Shown piece by piece: positions 30,398 to 40,443 of a DNA stretch of 64,000 nucleotides. Origin of the DNA: Nothophaeocryptopus gaeumannii (lineage: Eukaryota; Ascomycota; Dothideomycetes; Mycosphaerellales; Mycosphaerellaceae); NCBI GenBank assembly GCA_031771865.1, contig JASISA010000009.1:930001-994000 (forward strand), given 5' to 3'. The position numbers and the translations under genes are program-made. How positions within the stretch are numbered: position 1 is the first letter of the stretch; the number at the start of each line of letters is the position of its first letter. Under the pieces are notes generated by a model that saw only the letters and a list, made by a program, of their open reading frames with translations, made no database searches and had not been told where the DNA came from.

Positions 30398-32171
30398 TTA
30401 TGTCTTAACATCAGGCTCAGTGCGGCCAATATACTCCTGCAGCTTGAGAAGCTCGGTCGCTAGCTTGACGTTGTCCTTCAGGTAGTCCTGTGCGTCCGAG
30501 CCATACGAGCTCTTGTCGGTCTCGTGCTTCTCAATGTACAGGCGGATCGTGGCGCCAGAGCTGCCAGTTCCAGAGAGACGGACGACGATTCTGCTTCCGT
30601 CGTCGAACTTGACGTAGATACCCTGATTTTTGCTGACCGAGCCGTCGAGGTCGGTGTAGCTGAAGTCGTCAGCTTCAAGGACCTTACGGCCTGAGACAGA
30701 GCTGCCGACGAAAGAGTCCTTCTTGGTGGTGATGAGCCCCTTCATGTGTGCAACCACCTTGTTCGCTCCGTCACTCTCAACGCCCTCGTAGTCGTATCGG
30801 GTGAAGAAAGTTCGGCCGTAAATGTTCCAGAAGTCGTGCTGAATGCTCTTGATCGATGGAGTGCTGCCAGTTTGCTGTCCAACACCAGCAAGAATGTTGA
30901 GCCAAGCCACAATCGCCCAAAGTCCATCCTTCTCACGGATGTGGTTTGAGCCAGTACCAAATGACTCCTCACCGCAAATGTTCATCTTGTTGGCATCGAA
31001 GAGACCGCAGAAGAACTTCCACCCAGTTGGCACTTCGTAGCTCTGGAGACCCTTCTTCTTGGCAACAAGGTCCACAGCGGCTGAGGTTGGCATGGATCGA
31101 GCCAGACCGTAGACGCCCTGCTTCTTGAAGTATGGAATCAGATCGGCGTAGTGTGCAATGATGGCTAGCGAGTCTCCGGGTGAGACGAACGCGTTCGCCC
31201 CGTAGATCATGTTGCGGTCGCCATCACCATCTGAGGCAGCACCGAAGTGAATGCCCTCCTTGTCAACGCGGTCGACCAGCGACTTGGCGTAGACGAGGTT
31301 GGGATCTGGGTGGTGTCCGCCGAAGTCTGGCTTCGGGACGCAGTTCTGTGTGCTGCCCTTCTGTCCGAGCTCTTTCTCGAAGATATCAACACCATAGTTG
31401 CCAGTGACGCCGCTGAGGCCGTCGAACAGAATCTTGAAATCCTTGTGCTGGGAGAGGAAGCTCTTGATCAGGTCGAAGTCGAAGATGTCCTTGAGCATGT
31501 TGACGTAGTCGGTGGTGCTGTGCACGATCTCGACCTCGAGTGGGCCGTAGGTTTTCGTACCGATGGTGGAGAGGTCGACGTCTGGGATCCCGGCGATCTT
31601 GTACTCCTTCAGAGTCTTGGAGAAGTCGTAGATCTTGTTGGTGACGCTCTCTGGTGCTGGTGCGCCGTTGGCGAGGTTGTACTTGATACCAAAGTCCTCA
31701 GTTGGACCCCCTGGGTTGTGCGAAGCGGTGAGAAGAATGCCACCAGTGGCCTTCTTGATGCGGATCAAGTGCGACGCGGCCGGCGTGGAGAGAATGCCAT
31801 TCTGGCCGATCAACAGCTTCTTGACACCGTATGCAGCTCCAATCTTCGCGATCAACTGTGTGACCTCTGGGTTCCAGAAGCGACCATCACCGCCAATGAC
31901 AAGAAATGAGCCCTCAACGCCTTCTGGGATGGACTGCAGGATAGAGGCGACGAAGTTCTCGGAGTAGTTGGGTTGCTGGAAGACCTTAACCTTCTTGCGG
32001 AGACCAGAGGTTCCTGGGCGCAATCAGTATACGTCCTATTCCTGACGTCTTGCTTTTACTGCCTACCTGGCTTCTGGTCGGTGAAGGGAGTGCTGTTTCC
32101 GTACTCTCAGCAAATGTTTCGAGCAGCTCCAATGCCTGCGATACTCACGTGGAGACGGTCTTGACAGACAT
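30398..32171 (-). CDS. PGM2: Phosphoglucomutase
   Basis: Cytosolic enzyme interconverting glucose-1-phosphate and glucose-6-phosphate, linking glycolysis with UDP-glucose, trehalose and glycogen synthesis. Exons on the minus strand: 32171-32149 (23 nt), 32092-32067 (26 nt) and 32013-30398, giving 554 residues, the usual size. The 26-nt middle micro-exon is required to read MSVKTVST-TPFTDQKP-GTSGLRKK. Active-site landmarks: phosphoserine loop TASHNPGG, metal loop DGDGDRN, substrate loop GEESFGTGSNH and the phosphate-binding RLSGTGSSGATIR. Nothing is missing. The gene symbol follows the yeast major isozyme; PGM1/PGM2 cannot be told apart. Confidence 0.96.
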
Positions 32172-32943
32172 GGCGGGTGAAGCTCTGTTCAAGTGTGAAA
32201 GGGCAGTCTTCAGCCGTTCAATCGTGGAGGAGGTGAAAAGAGAGTGGTGGTGTTTGTAGATGAAGAGTGGAAAGTGTCAAACAGAAGTGAATCGCTCCTG
32301 GCGTTTCTCTGGCACGACAACGCGGAGGGGCTCTCAATGGTGGGGCGAAGCTGCAGGGTCCTGGTCACTTTTTGCGAGAGGCTAGGCCTAATACACCGCC
32401 AACTTGCATCTTGTTGGGCGAACTTGAAAGCAGAAACACGCTCGGCGATTGACGGCCAATCGCCCCCCAAAAACGTTCCTGATAGACGCTGAGACCGCAG
32501 ATATTCGGTGCATATTGGAAGCGGCCCTGCACGACTAATATGGAGAGTGGGGCTTCTATAGCATTCCATAGGACCGTGCAGTAGTGTCATGAGATAGATG
32601 ATTATGGGCAGCATTATGACCTTGCCCCTTCAGACCATGCAGAGCCCGTGATATGCTTCCGCCCAGGCTTCCCCTAAAGAGCACGATTTTGCTCACCTGC
32701 TCTTGCTATCTTCGACTCGTACAGAGCAGAGCACTGTCTTCTGAAGACTTCTTCGACGTGGAGAATGGAAGCAATGATTTATCCCTCCGACCTCGAAAGG
32801 CGTTGGTCTTTCCTGCGCCCGTGCCTCGGTATAACAGCCCCACGCTCTGGTTATCTGCCATCTTGGCGAAGTAGAGCATGGGCACATGCTTGCCTCGCGA
32901 AGCAGGAGGGATTGACATGATCAAAGCTCCTGCTACTATATCT
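32172..32943. other. Intergenic between PGM promoter and ISA2 3' end
   Basis: About 770 bp. The left part should hold the PGM promoter. A minus-strand frame starting at about 32925 and ending near 32706 is open for about 70 codons, but shows no family text, so it is left out. Confidence 0.4.
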
Positions 32944-33633
32944 TCAAGCAGCAACATCAAAACTCGTCCCACATCCACAACTACTCGTCGCCCCTGGTAT
33001 TCCCGACACCTTAAACTGACTCCCAATCAACTCCATTGTATAATCCACATTGCTCCCCTTCAACAGCTCCAAACTCGGCTCATCCATGATCACCTTCGCT
33101 TTGTAACCCTCTCCTTCAGATCCCCCTCTCCTATTGACCCTCTCCTCGTTCTCAAATATCGTATCTTCCTCCGGGTCCGCCTCGCTTAGGTTTGTCAAAC
33201 TCATGAGGTATTGAAAGCCATGACAACCTCCACTCTCTACAGATACGCGTAACGCGAGATCGGGATTGGAGTCTGTTTCGGCAATGGATTGGAGGCGGTG
33301 GGCGGCGCGAGGAGTAATGTTGATGGTCATCGTATTGCCGTCCTCGTCTTTGCGAGGGTTCTTGACCGCGACGGCGAAGCAGGCAGATGTGGAGGAGAGT
33401 TGTCGCCTTTGAGGTGTTCTGGATACCCTTGTATCATGGGAGACGTTCACATGAGAAGAGGCGCATGGTTGGGATCGCCATGCTGGCGCGAGAAAGTCTA
33501 GGTGGAGTGGCGCTGGCGTGTGGAGGCTTCGCCGGGCTCCTGTGTGAGCCGAGCAGTTGCAGCTTGATATGTTCTTCGTCCGCGTGGTCCTCAGTGCTCG
33601 TGCGCAGGTTCGTGATATGCTAGGAGACGCCAT
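32944..33633 (-). CDS. ISA2: Mitochondrial iron-sulfur assembly protein Isa2
   Basis: A-type scaffold/carrier (HesB/IscA family) for [4Fe-4S] cluster maturation in mitochondria, acting with Isa1 and Iba57. Single exon of 229 residues. The first 90 residues are rich in Arg, Ser and Thr and poor in acids, as expected for a matrix-targeting presequence. The HesB core starts at TINITPRAAHRL and carries the three cluster cysteines: one in ESGGCHGFQY and two in SSCGCGTSFD at the C-terminus. An insertion rich in Gly/Glu/Arg (ERVNRRGGSEGEG) interrupts the core, as often seen in fungal Isa2. The identification as Isa2 rather than Isa1 rests on this insertion and the FKVSGIPGATSSCGCG ending. Confidence 0.92.
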   Translation of the reverse strand: MASPSISRTCARALRTTRTKNISSCNCSAHTGARRSLHTPAPLHLDFLAPAWRSQPCASSHVNVSHDTRVSRTPQRRQLSSTSACFAVAVKNPRKDEDGNTMTINITPRAAHRLQSIAETDSNPDLALRVSVESGGCHGFQYLMSLTNLSEADPEEDTIFENEERVNRRGGSEGEGYKAKVIMDEPSLELLKGSNVDYTMELIGSQFKVSGIPGATSSCGCGTSFDVAA

Positions 33634-34316
33634 GTTGTGGTTGAGAAAGGTGGTTGTTGTCAGCAGTGTTTCTTTGGATGAGCTTCATAGAATCACGCTA
33701 TTGGTAAGCCGAGGCCGGCGATCGGATGCCGAGCATCAGGCCGAAAAGTTCGCCTCAGGCACGGCAGCGTTCAAATCAGCAAGGGCTGCAAGGAGATTCG
33801 AAACCATCCTCATGTACACAACACGAACGGATCACGAATCACGTACTTGTCCCACAGCCAATCCAGACAGTAAGCTATATAACCGGCACTTACCAACGCG
33901 GTGGATGTCATGCTGATTATACGATTCGATCAGCATGGCTCGCGGTTTCGAATGTGAACGCGTCTGAAGCGCATGAGACATACGACATATCAAGACAAAG
34001 GGCTATGCGGTGGATACTCGAGTTACGATGCTATGCATGATATCATGGAGCATGCGTGTCGACAAGAGACCAAGGTGCTGCGCGGACGAGGGCGCTAAGG
34101 ACTTGGACCCTCTTATTAGAAGACTATTGCTCTTTGCTTAGCAACGAGGGTGCCAGGTGCTCACGCACTACAATAAGATTGTCGTGGAGGGATGAATGGA
34201 CAGAGCCCGCTCAGTCGCGCAATCGGTGTCGTTGCTGGGGCTGCCGACTCGGACATTGGGACCTGTGCCTATGAACGGGACTTCTACTGTGGTACATTCG
34301 ACTGGCTCATGGCCAT
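33634..34316. other. Intergenic
   Basis: About 680 bp containing the ISA2 upstream region and the 3' flank of the epimerase-like gene. No gene or repeat supported. Confidence 0.4.
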
Positions 34317-35321
34317 CTACCTTAAGCGCTCCTTCTCCAGCTTCACGGCCTCCTCGAGAGTATCTAATGGACTCTCATGGACTGGCGTCCATCCCAACAA
34401 ACTCCTGGCCCTCTGCGATTCGCCCACTGCATTTGTTGCCAATAAATCTGCTCCGTGCGGCGTCACTTCATTGGCCTCCTCTGGAGACAGCTCTTTCTTC
34501 ACCTTCGTTGATTGGATCAAGCCCTGCTTGTGCGCCTCCGCTGCAATGGCTTCGCCGATCTCTCCGAAAGTCAACTTCCCGTTCTCGACAAAGTACAGGC
34601 CGTTGTCATTCCAGCAATTTTGCTGATCAGACGCGATGGCTTCGAGGAGTGAACTGAAGATCAGTCCGAGGTCATGAATGTGGATGTTGCTCCAAGCGCT
34701 CTTGCCAGCTCCAATCCGGAAGCCTTCGCCCTTCTGGAGTGTTCTTCGAGTAAGCTCAGGGATCTGGATACTTCTCGTGTTGCCGGGCCCCTGCGAAGTG
34801 CCGTAGATGAGCGGTCCGATGATCAACGCGGTCTTGATCTTCGATGCATCTTGCGCAAGGACGAGCCGGTCAACCACTCGAGCTGGATTATCCTTAATCA
34901 CCTTTTGGATCTTTCTGGCGTCCTTGACATCGTTCCAGACGTCGTCTCGAGCCTCACCATACGTCCCGTCGGCGATGTCTGGTCCAGAGAACATTGACGC
35001 GCCAGACATTTGCACCCAGTGTCCCGGCTTCTCTCTTCGACTCAGTCCACGGACAATCGCCTCAGAACTGGGCGCGTGCTTTGTGCTGGCAAGATGAAAT
35101 ACCGCATCTGCTTTGCTAGCCTGCTCTTCGATCACTGCCGCATCCTCTAGATCGCCTTGGACAACCTGCACCTCTGGAAATCTCGCCTTGATCTGAGGTG
35201 CTTTCAAGGGATCTCGCAAAAGGACGGTGATCTCATTCTTGACATTCGTCGCATTGTACAGACTGTGCAGAGCCTCTCCACCAACGTATCCCGTTGCTCC
35301 TGTTAAGAAGATCCGCACCAT
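34317..35321 (-). CDS. NAD-dependent epimerase/dehydratase-like (extended SDR) protein
   Basis: A 334-residue, single-exon, cytosolic Rossmann-fold protein. The start is placed at 35321 because MVRIFLTGATGYVGG is the standard beta1-P-loop of the extended SDR/NmrA group; upstream codons look non-conserved. Motifs: TGATGYVG nucleotide loop, GDLEDAAV acidic segment after beta3, and VFHLAST. The usual Tyr-x3-Lys is not evident; in its place is a stretch with MSGASMFSGPDIADGTYGE. Later parts (LIIGPLIYGTSQGPGN, SNIHIHDLG) match the substrate-domain pattern of fungal NAD(P)-binding epimerases. Substrate unknown. Reads away from the hydroxy-acid oxidase at 36025. Confidence 0.85.
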   Translation of the reverse strand: MVRIFLTGATGYVGGEALHSLYNATNVKNEITVLLRDPLKAPQIKARFPEVQVVQGDLEDAAVIEEQASKADAVFHLASTKHAPSSEAIVRGLSRREKPGHWVQMSGASMFSGPDIADGTYGEARDDVWNDVKDARKIQKVIKDNPARVVDRLVLAQDASKIKTALIIGPLIYGTSQGPGNTRSIQIPELTRRTLQKGEGFRIGAGKSAWSNIHIHDLGLIFSSLLEAIASDQQNCWNDNGLYFVENGKLTFGEIGEAIAAEAHKQGLIQSTKVKKELSPEEANEVTPHGADLLATNAVGESQRARSLLGWTPVHESPLDTLEEAVKLEKERLR

Positions 35322-36024
35322 CTTGTCTCGAGTCCGCGATTGGTTTGGTTCCGGCTTTTGCTTGTGCGAATGTTGTGGATCTTGATGCAGAGCGACCAGC
35401 GCCCGCAAGAGCGAGATGTCGTTCAATTAAATAATAATGCTCTTAGCGACCTAATGGAAGTCTCCACCCGCATTTGCAATCAACAGCGCGAAGAGGGCAG
35501 GCAAGTGTCGGTATGTCCTTCTTCATTTTGCGGGTTGCACGGAACCGAGAGCCCGCCGTGACCGGTTTTACCGTGCCGTGTCATGGTTCGGAATTCGCAT
35601 CGCGATTACCTGCACAGCTCGGTTGATCTTGACCGGATCCGGAAAGTTATGCCTGCCGGGGAGAGTTTCCTGCTGACTTTCAACTCTATACAGTACTTGC
35701 TCGCAGATACATGCGTATCCCGGCGCGTCGTTCATCGTTGATACTCGACTTCGCAACAATCATGTGACGGGCTTTGGCCGAACAACAGATGGACAGCTTG
35801 TTCTGGAAAGCCATCTCTGGCCGACAGCAGTAAAAATTCGGCCGCACTTATCGGCCTATCGTGACGCGGTATACTGGTTGGTATAGCTTTCCTTCGTGTT
35901 CTTCACGCGTCAAGCTCTCGTCTTTCAGCGTCGATCTGTGTTCAACACTCTTCTTTCGAAACTTTATCCTTCTGTCACTACCTCACTGCGAGTGTGGTTG
36001 CTGATTATCCAACACATCATCAAC
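35322..36024. promoter_or_regulatory. Divergent intergenic region
   Basis: About 700 bp between the starts of two genes reading apart (epimerase-like and hydroxy-acid oxidase), so it should hold both promoters. The oxidase frame is open upstream to 35896, but that part lacks family text. No specific site recognised. Confidence 0.4.
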
Positions 36025-37254
36025 ATGGCCAGTCGAAGTCTAACATGGGACCCTCAAGTCCACACAATTGGAGATCTGAAGGAGCTGGGAAGTACTAGAT
36101 TACCAAAGATGTATCGAGGCAAGTCAGACGACAATGGTCAATTTGAACAGTCTAACCAAGGCTCATCGCAGATTACTATAATGAGGGAGCAATGGATCTC
36201 ATCACGTACTTTCCATCAAGATGACCATGTGAGTGCCGATTCGCTGATTTTCGCCACCAGCCTTCGCGACAACGAAGAAGCCTACAACCGCTACAAAATC
36301 AAGCCGCGCATCCTCGTCAATGTGGACAATATCGATCTCACCACCGACTTTCTCGGCAGTCGTATCCCCGCGCCCATCGGTTTCTCTCCTTCGGCTATGC
36401 AACGCCTCGCCCACCCAGATGGCGAACTTGGCACTTCTCGCGCAGCCGCAAACTTCGGGCTCCCCATGTGTCTATCCTCATACGCCACGGAATCGATCGA
36501 AAACGTCGCTGCCTGCGGAAAAGGCAACCCCTATATGATGCAAATGTGCATATTGCGAGATCGAGAAATCACAAGTCAAATCCTCCGACGAGCAGAAGCC
36601 TTGGGATGTAAGGCTTTCTTCCTATCCGTCGATGTCCCTATGCTTGGACGCAGATTGAACGAGTATCGGAATAATTTCGTTTTGCCGGAGGATATGGAAT
36701 GGCCGAATCTTTTACTCACCGGCAAAGAAGAACTGTCTACTGAAACAGGTAATACGCAATCGTATGACTACGACCCCTCCCTCGACTGGTCCACCGCAAT
36801 TCCCTGGCTGCGCTCCCGGACGAAGATGCAACTCTGGCTGAAAGGCGTGACTTCTGCAGGGGATGTGAGGCTTGCGATTGAGTATGGTATTGACGGTATC
36901 GTGGTAAGTAACCATGGCGGGAGGCAACTGGATGGGCAGCCTGCGACTTTGGATTGTCTGAGGGAATGTGTAGATGCCGCGAAGGGGAGAATTGGGGTTG
37001 CGGTTGATGGAGGGATTAGGAGAGGGAGTGATATCTTTAAGGCGTTGGCACTTGGGGCGGAGTGTGTGCTTTTGGGGAGGGTTCCCATTTGGGGGCTTGC
37101 ATATAATGGGCAAGAGGGCGTTGAGTTGGCAATGAAGATACTGATGCAAGAATTGAAGTTGACGATGGGACTTGCGGGTTGTCGGAGTATTAAGGATATT
37201 ACGAGGAAGCATGTCACGTATTTGAACAGTGAGGGGATTTTGGCGAAGCTATAG
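36025..37254 (+). CDS. FMN-dependent alpha-hydroxy-acid oxidase, probably peroxisomal
   Basis: Oxidises a 2-hydroxy acid such as lactate or glycolate using FMN; there is no cytochrome b5 domain. The frame is open from end to end, but family comparison demands two introns: exons 36025-36118, 36172-36205 and 36261-37254 give 373 residues. They restore MYR-DYYNEGAMDLIT-LRDNEEAY, where the retained reading inserts 36 unrelated residues. The first intron has a GC donor (GCAAGT) with branch TCTAAC and acceptor CGCAG. Active-site text: PIGFSPSAMQRLAHPDGE, the SSYATES loop, SVDVPMLGRR, catalytic His and Arg in SNHGGRQLDG, and the phosphate loop VDGGIRRGSD. The C-terminus ends AKL, a peroxisomal PTS1 variant. 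Exact substrate is not determined. Confidence 0.9.
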   Translation: MASRSLTWDPQVHTIGDLKELGSTRLPKMYRGKSDDNGQFEQSNQGSSQITIMREQWISSRTFHQDDHVSADSLIFATSLRDNEEAYNRYKIKPRILVNVDNIDLTTDFLGSRIPAPIGFSPSAMQRLAHPDGELGTSRAAANFGLPMCLSSYATESIENVAACGKGNPYMMQMCILRDREITSQILRRAEALGCKAFFLSVDVPMLGRRLNEYRNNFVLPEDMEWPNLLLTGKEELSTETGNTQSYDYDPSLDWSTAIPWLRSRTKMQLWLKGVTSAGDVRLAIEYGIDGIVVSNHGGRQLDGQPATLDCLRECVDAAKGRIGVAVDGGIRRGSDIFKALALGAECVLLGRVPIWGLAYNGQEGVELAMKILMQELKLTMGLAGCRSIKDITRKHVTYLNSEGILAKL

Positions 37255-37827
37255 CATATTCTTGTACATGACCAACAGATAAATCGATGGACACCAACTG
37301 TGCAGGCGGCCTTTTGTGATCATATCTGCGAATTGACACTCCAACGGAACTCGTGGCGTTAGACGTAGCCTTCGACTCACACGGCTTTGTAAATGAATGA
37401 GGACTGTCGGTAAGTCGACAGCCTTTATGACAGAGCTACAGAGGGTAGCAGCGGTCTTGGTATGCCAGGCTCACATGCAGGCAAAAAGCTCGAGCGCGAA
37501 GCTGAGTCGCGGAGACCTTCCCGTTTCGGACACTGACGAAATGATAGTCAACTGGAGCTTCAGCACCCACATCGTTGCTCGAGCACCTGCCCAAGATGTT
37601 TGAATCTGAGAATCTCATGGTGGCTTTGGGGTGTCTTGGAAAGACAAGGCGAGCTGCTCGCCGACAGCTCACAATGCGTCGGTTACGATCCCGTAAGAGG
37701 TCAGAATATATGGGCAAAGCTGTTGCCCTCAAACGGCCAATGAATCAGACTCCAATAGACTCCCAGACCATCAACACCTCTCCCAAAATCCAAGAAACGA
37801 TCGAAGCACGAAATATTTGAAGCCGAA
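37255..37827. other. Intergenic
   Basis: About 570 bp with no supported gene, between the oxidase and the DHDPS-family pseudogene. Confidence 0.4.
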
Positions 37828-38735
37828 ATGTCTCCCTCTCAGCAACCTAATACCTCACCGGCATCCTCGTCGCCCTCATGACCCCTAACACCGCCGACAA
37901 GAAATCCATCGATTTCCAACTCCCAACGAACATATGCACCGTCTCATCTTCGTCGGCGTCCACGGCCTCGTCCCCGGCGGCTCTATAGGCGAGTTCACGG
38001 TCCTCTCCCCCGAAGAAAGGAAACGACTCGTCGAAGCATGCACCAAACCAGCGGCCGGCCGTGTCCCCATCGTCGCAGGAGTAGGGGATCTCTCGACGGA
38101 GTAGACAGTCGAGTACGCCGTACATGCTGCCCAGGCGGGCACAGCAAGCGTTATGGTCCTTCCACCTTTCTACGACGCCTTAGACATGTCCCAATTCCGC
38201 GCGCCCCTCTCAGAAATCCACCAGGCATCCGGACTGCCGATTTGTTATTATAATATCCCCTCCGCCTCAGGCCTCACTCTCACGCCAGAACAAATCGCCA
38301 GCTTGTCAGACGTGGGAATGAAATACATGAAAGACACCTAAGGTACGCCCTCGACCTAACAGAATTCCTCTTCCATCGTCACAACCGTATAACAACTTTC
38401 AATGGCTTGGACACGCTCCCTTCCACGGCCTCGCCGCGGGAGCCAAGGGATCTGTCTGGGGCGCGACGAATATCATCCCAGAACTCTCTATTCAGTTATG
38501 GGATGCGATCGCCGTGAAGGGGGATATTGTCAGGGAGAGGGAGATTCGGAGGACAGTGTGGCCGATTTGTAGATTGTCGGAGGAAGGGCATTATGCGGGG
38601 GCTGTGAAGACGGGGATGGAGCTTAGAGGGTGGAAGACGGGAGGGTTGAGGAAGCCGTTCGGATTGTTGCAGGGGAAGAAAAGGAAAAGACTGATCACTT
38701 TGCTGAAGAATGCTGGCGTCCAGACTGTAGAGTAG
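37828..38735 (+). pseudogene. Dihydrodipicolinate synthase/aldolase family pseudogene
   Basis: Remains of a class I aldolase of the DapA/NanA family (pyruvate-dependent lyases). Coding traces in order: GILVALMTP, a frame change near 37940, HGLVPGG then GEFTVLSPEERKRLVEAC, VPIVAGVGDLSTE, a TAG (38102-38104), TVEYAVHAAQAG, CYYNIPSASG with the conserved Tyr, and YMKDT with the Schiff-base Lys, followed at once by TAA (38339-38341). After another frame change the C-terminal part reads GLAAGAKGSVWGATNIIPEL to the natural end KNAGVQTVE. So at least two stops and two or three indels separate well kept segments. The catalytic residues are still readable, but no working product is possible. Confidence 0.8.
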
Positions 38736-39323
38736 ATGGAACCGTTTGTAGAGGGGAGGTTGGCATTTTGTACCGAACGAGTCGACGTTTTGTTCCGAAT
38801 GAAGATGATTGTGACCGGTGTCAGTGATTCCACATTCGTTTTGCTTGTAGTGCTTGCTGGACATGTCTGCAAACACCGTATTCATGGCTGATGACATGAT
38901 CCCTTCGTTGTGGTTCGTGAAGCCGAACAACGGAACCGGAGACTTTGCGAGCGATGTCTGAGCAGCACTGCGCTTGGAGTGTTCGAAGAAGTAGAAACCG
39001 AGCTTAGTCTGGCTGTGATTGGCTGCATGTGCCTTGAGAGGGTCCTCAGACGGATGTACAATGTCTCCGGGCGAGGAGCGAGACGAGCGAGCATTAGTCA
39101 TGCACTGACAGATCGCAGCTGCTGTAGCTTCATTTCGTCGATTTTCGCAAAGAATATGGGCCTGTCGGCCGAGGTGCGAGCGTTCTGGGTATGCAGTAAT
39201 AAAAGTAGAGACGCAGTGCATGGAACGCAGCGCATACCATCGCAGCTCTATTGCTTGCCTTGATTCGAAAGCTCAAGGCCTTGTCATCTTCCAATTTCCG
39301 AGAACCTCTAAGACGCGTCAATC
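38736..39323. other. Intergenic
   Basis: About 590 bp; a long minus-strand frame overlaps it and the neighbouring pseudogene but has no family-like text. Nothing supported. Confidence 0.4.
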
Positions 39324-40183
39324 ATGACCGAACCGGAGACGGTGCTTGTCGTTGGAGCGACTGGCAACATCGGTAACTCCGTCATCATTGCAGCTCGTCG
39401 AACAGGTCGAAAGCTCCTCGCCATCGTCCGGAATGAGGAGAGTGCTCAGAAGATGTTCAAGCATCTCAGCAGCCAGGAGAGTGAAGGCATCACAACAGTT
39501 GAAGCAGATATCAGTTCAGAGACGGGCGTGCAGAGTGTCATCGATCAGGTGAAGGCAGGCAAACTTCCGGCGTTTCAGCATGTCTATGCCACAGGTGAGT
39601 GATTAAACAAGGCTGTTGTTTGAAGGTAGGATACTGACGTGGCCGCAGTTGGGCTTCTGATCTGGACCTCGCCTGTGTACACGGTCAGCACTGAAGAGTT
39701 TCGTCGATCGGTCAAAGTCAATGTCGAGGCGAATTTCTGTGAGTTGTTCGCAGGCCATGGAGAAACCTTGTAAGTTGCTGATGAACCGTAGTCGCCTACA
39801 AAGCCGCCGCTCCATACCTCCTCGAGCACGCGGGACCCAACGCCACCTACACTCTCATCACAGGCGGAGCCGCTGAGATGGGTATGGCGGGAGTGACGGC
39901 GATGAATCAAAGTGCGCTCTTCGGTCTCGCCAACGCAGCAATCAGAGAGCTGAATGATACGAATGTCCGGTTCAATGAAGTCTACCTTCAATTCCGCGTG
40001 GATTACGATGCGGTTGCGGACGAGAAAGGCAACAAAGACTGCACCAAGGCGTCGGTCCTTGCGCAGCATTACGTCGATATCTTGTCCAAGCCTGAGATCC
40101 GCGGCGTGCAGATGCGACTTGCGATTCCGGACGATTTAAAGAAGCCGGAGCTTCGTCAGAAGGTGCAGTTTGGAGCCTGGTGA
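39324..40183 (+). CDS. Atypical short-chain dehydrogenase/NAD(P)-binding protein
   Basis: A 250-residue Rossmann-fold protein, exons 39324-39594, 39649-39738 and 39792-40183, all introns GT..AG of about 53 nt. The dinucleotide loop is VGATGNIGNS, followed by VEADISSETG in the position of the SDR acidic motif, VKVNVEANFFAYKAAAPYLL (helix 4-5 region) and TLITGGAAEMGMAG (normally the catalytic Ser strand). Where SDRs have Tyr-x3-Lys, this protein reads MNQSALFGLA, so both catalytic residues appear lost. It may bind NAD(P) without classical catalysis, or belong to a divergent fungal branch using other residues. No targeting signal. Confidence 0.82.
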
Positions 40184-40443
40184 AAGATCATATCCTAGTC
40201 ATTCCTTGTGCATATTGTTGGACTCGGTCGTGTAATTGCCCCTGTTGGGTGATGGTAGTGTTGGAAGTGAGGAGGAAGAGCAAGTCAAGTCAAGGTTAAA
40301 GGGAGGTGCCAGCTTCATAGCCTGATATTGGGTCCGTAAATAGACCGTCAATATTTGATTGGGACATTCGATTTGACTTACCGAGCAGTCTCCTGCTTAT
40401 TATACACAGGCCATGACATGTACTCTTCACATCTCGAGACGCG

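Noticed and set aside
31247..31909. Plus-strand frame of 220 codons
   Set aside because: It is antisense to phosphoglucomutase; Val/Asp-rich text follows from codon bias of the real gene.
32706..33026. Minus-strand frame of about 105 codons after ISA2
   Set aside because: It overlaps the ISA2 3' end, has no recognisable domain, and no clear promoter space.
38496..39221. Long minus-strand open frame of about 240 codons
   Set aside because: It lies antisense to the DHDPS-family pseudogene and its 3' flank and has no family-like composition.
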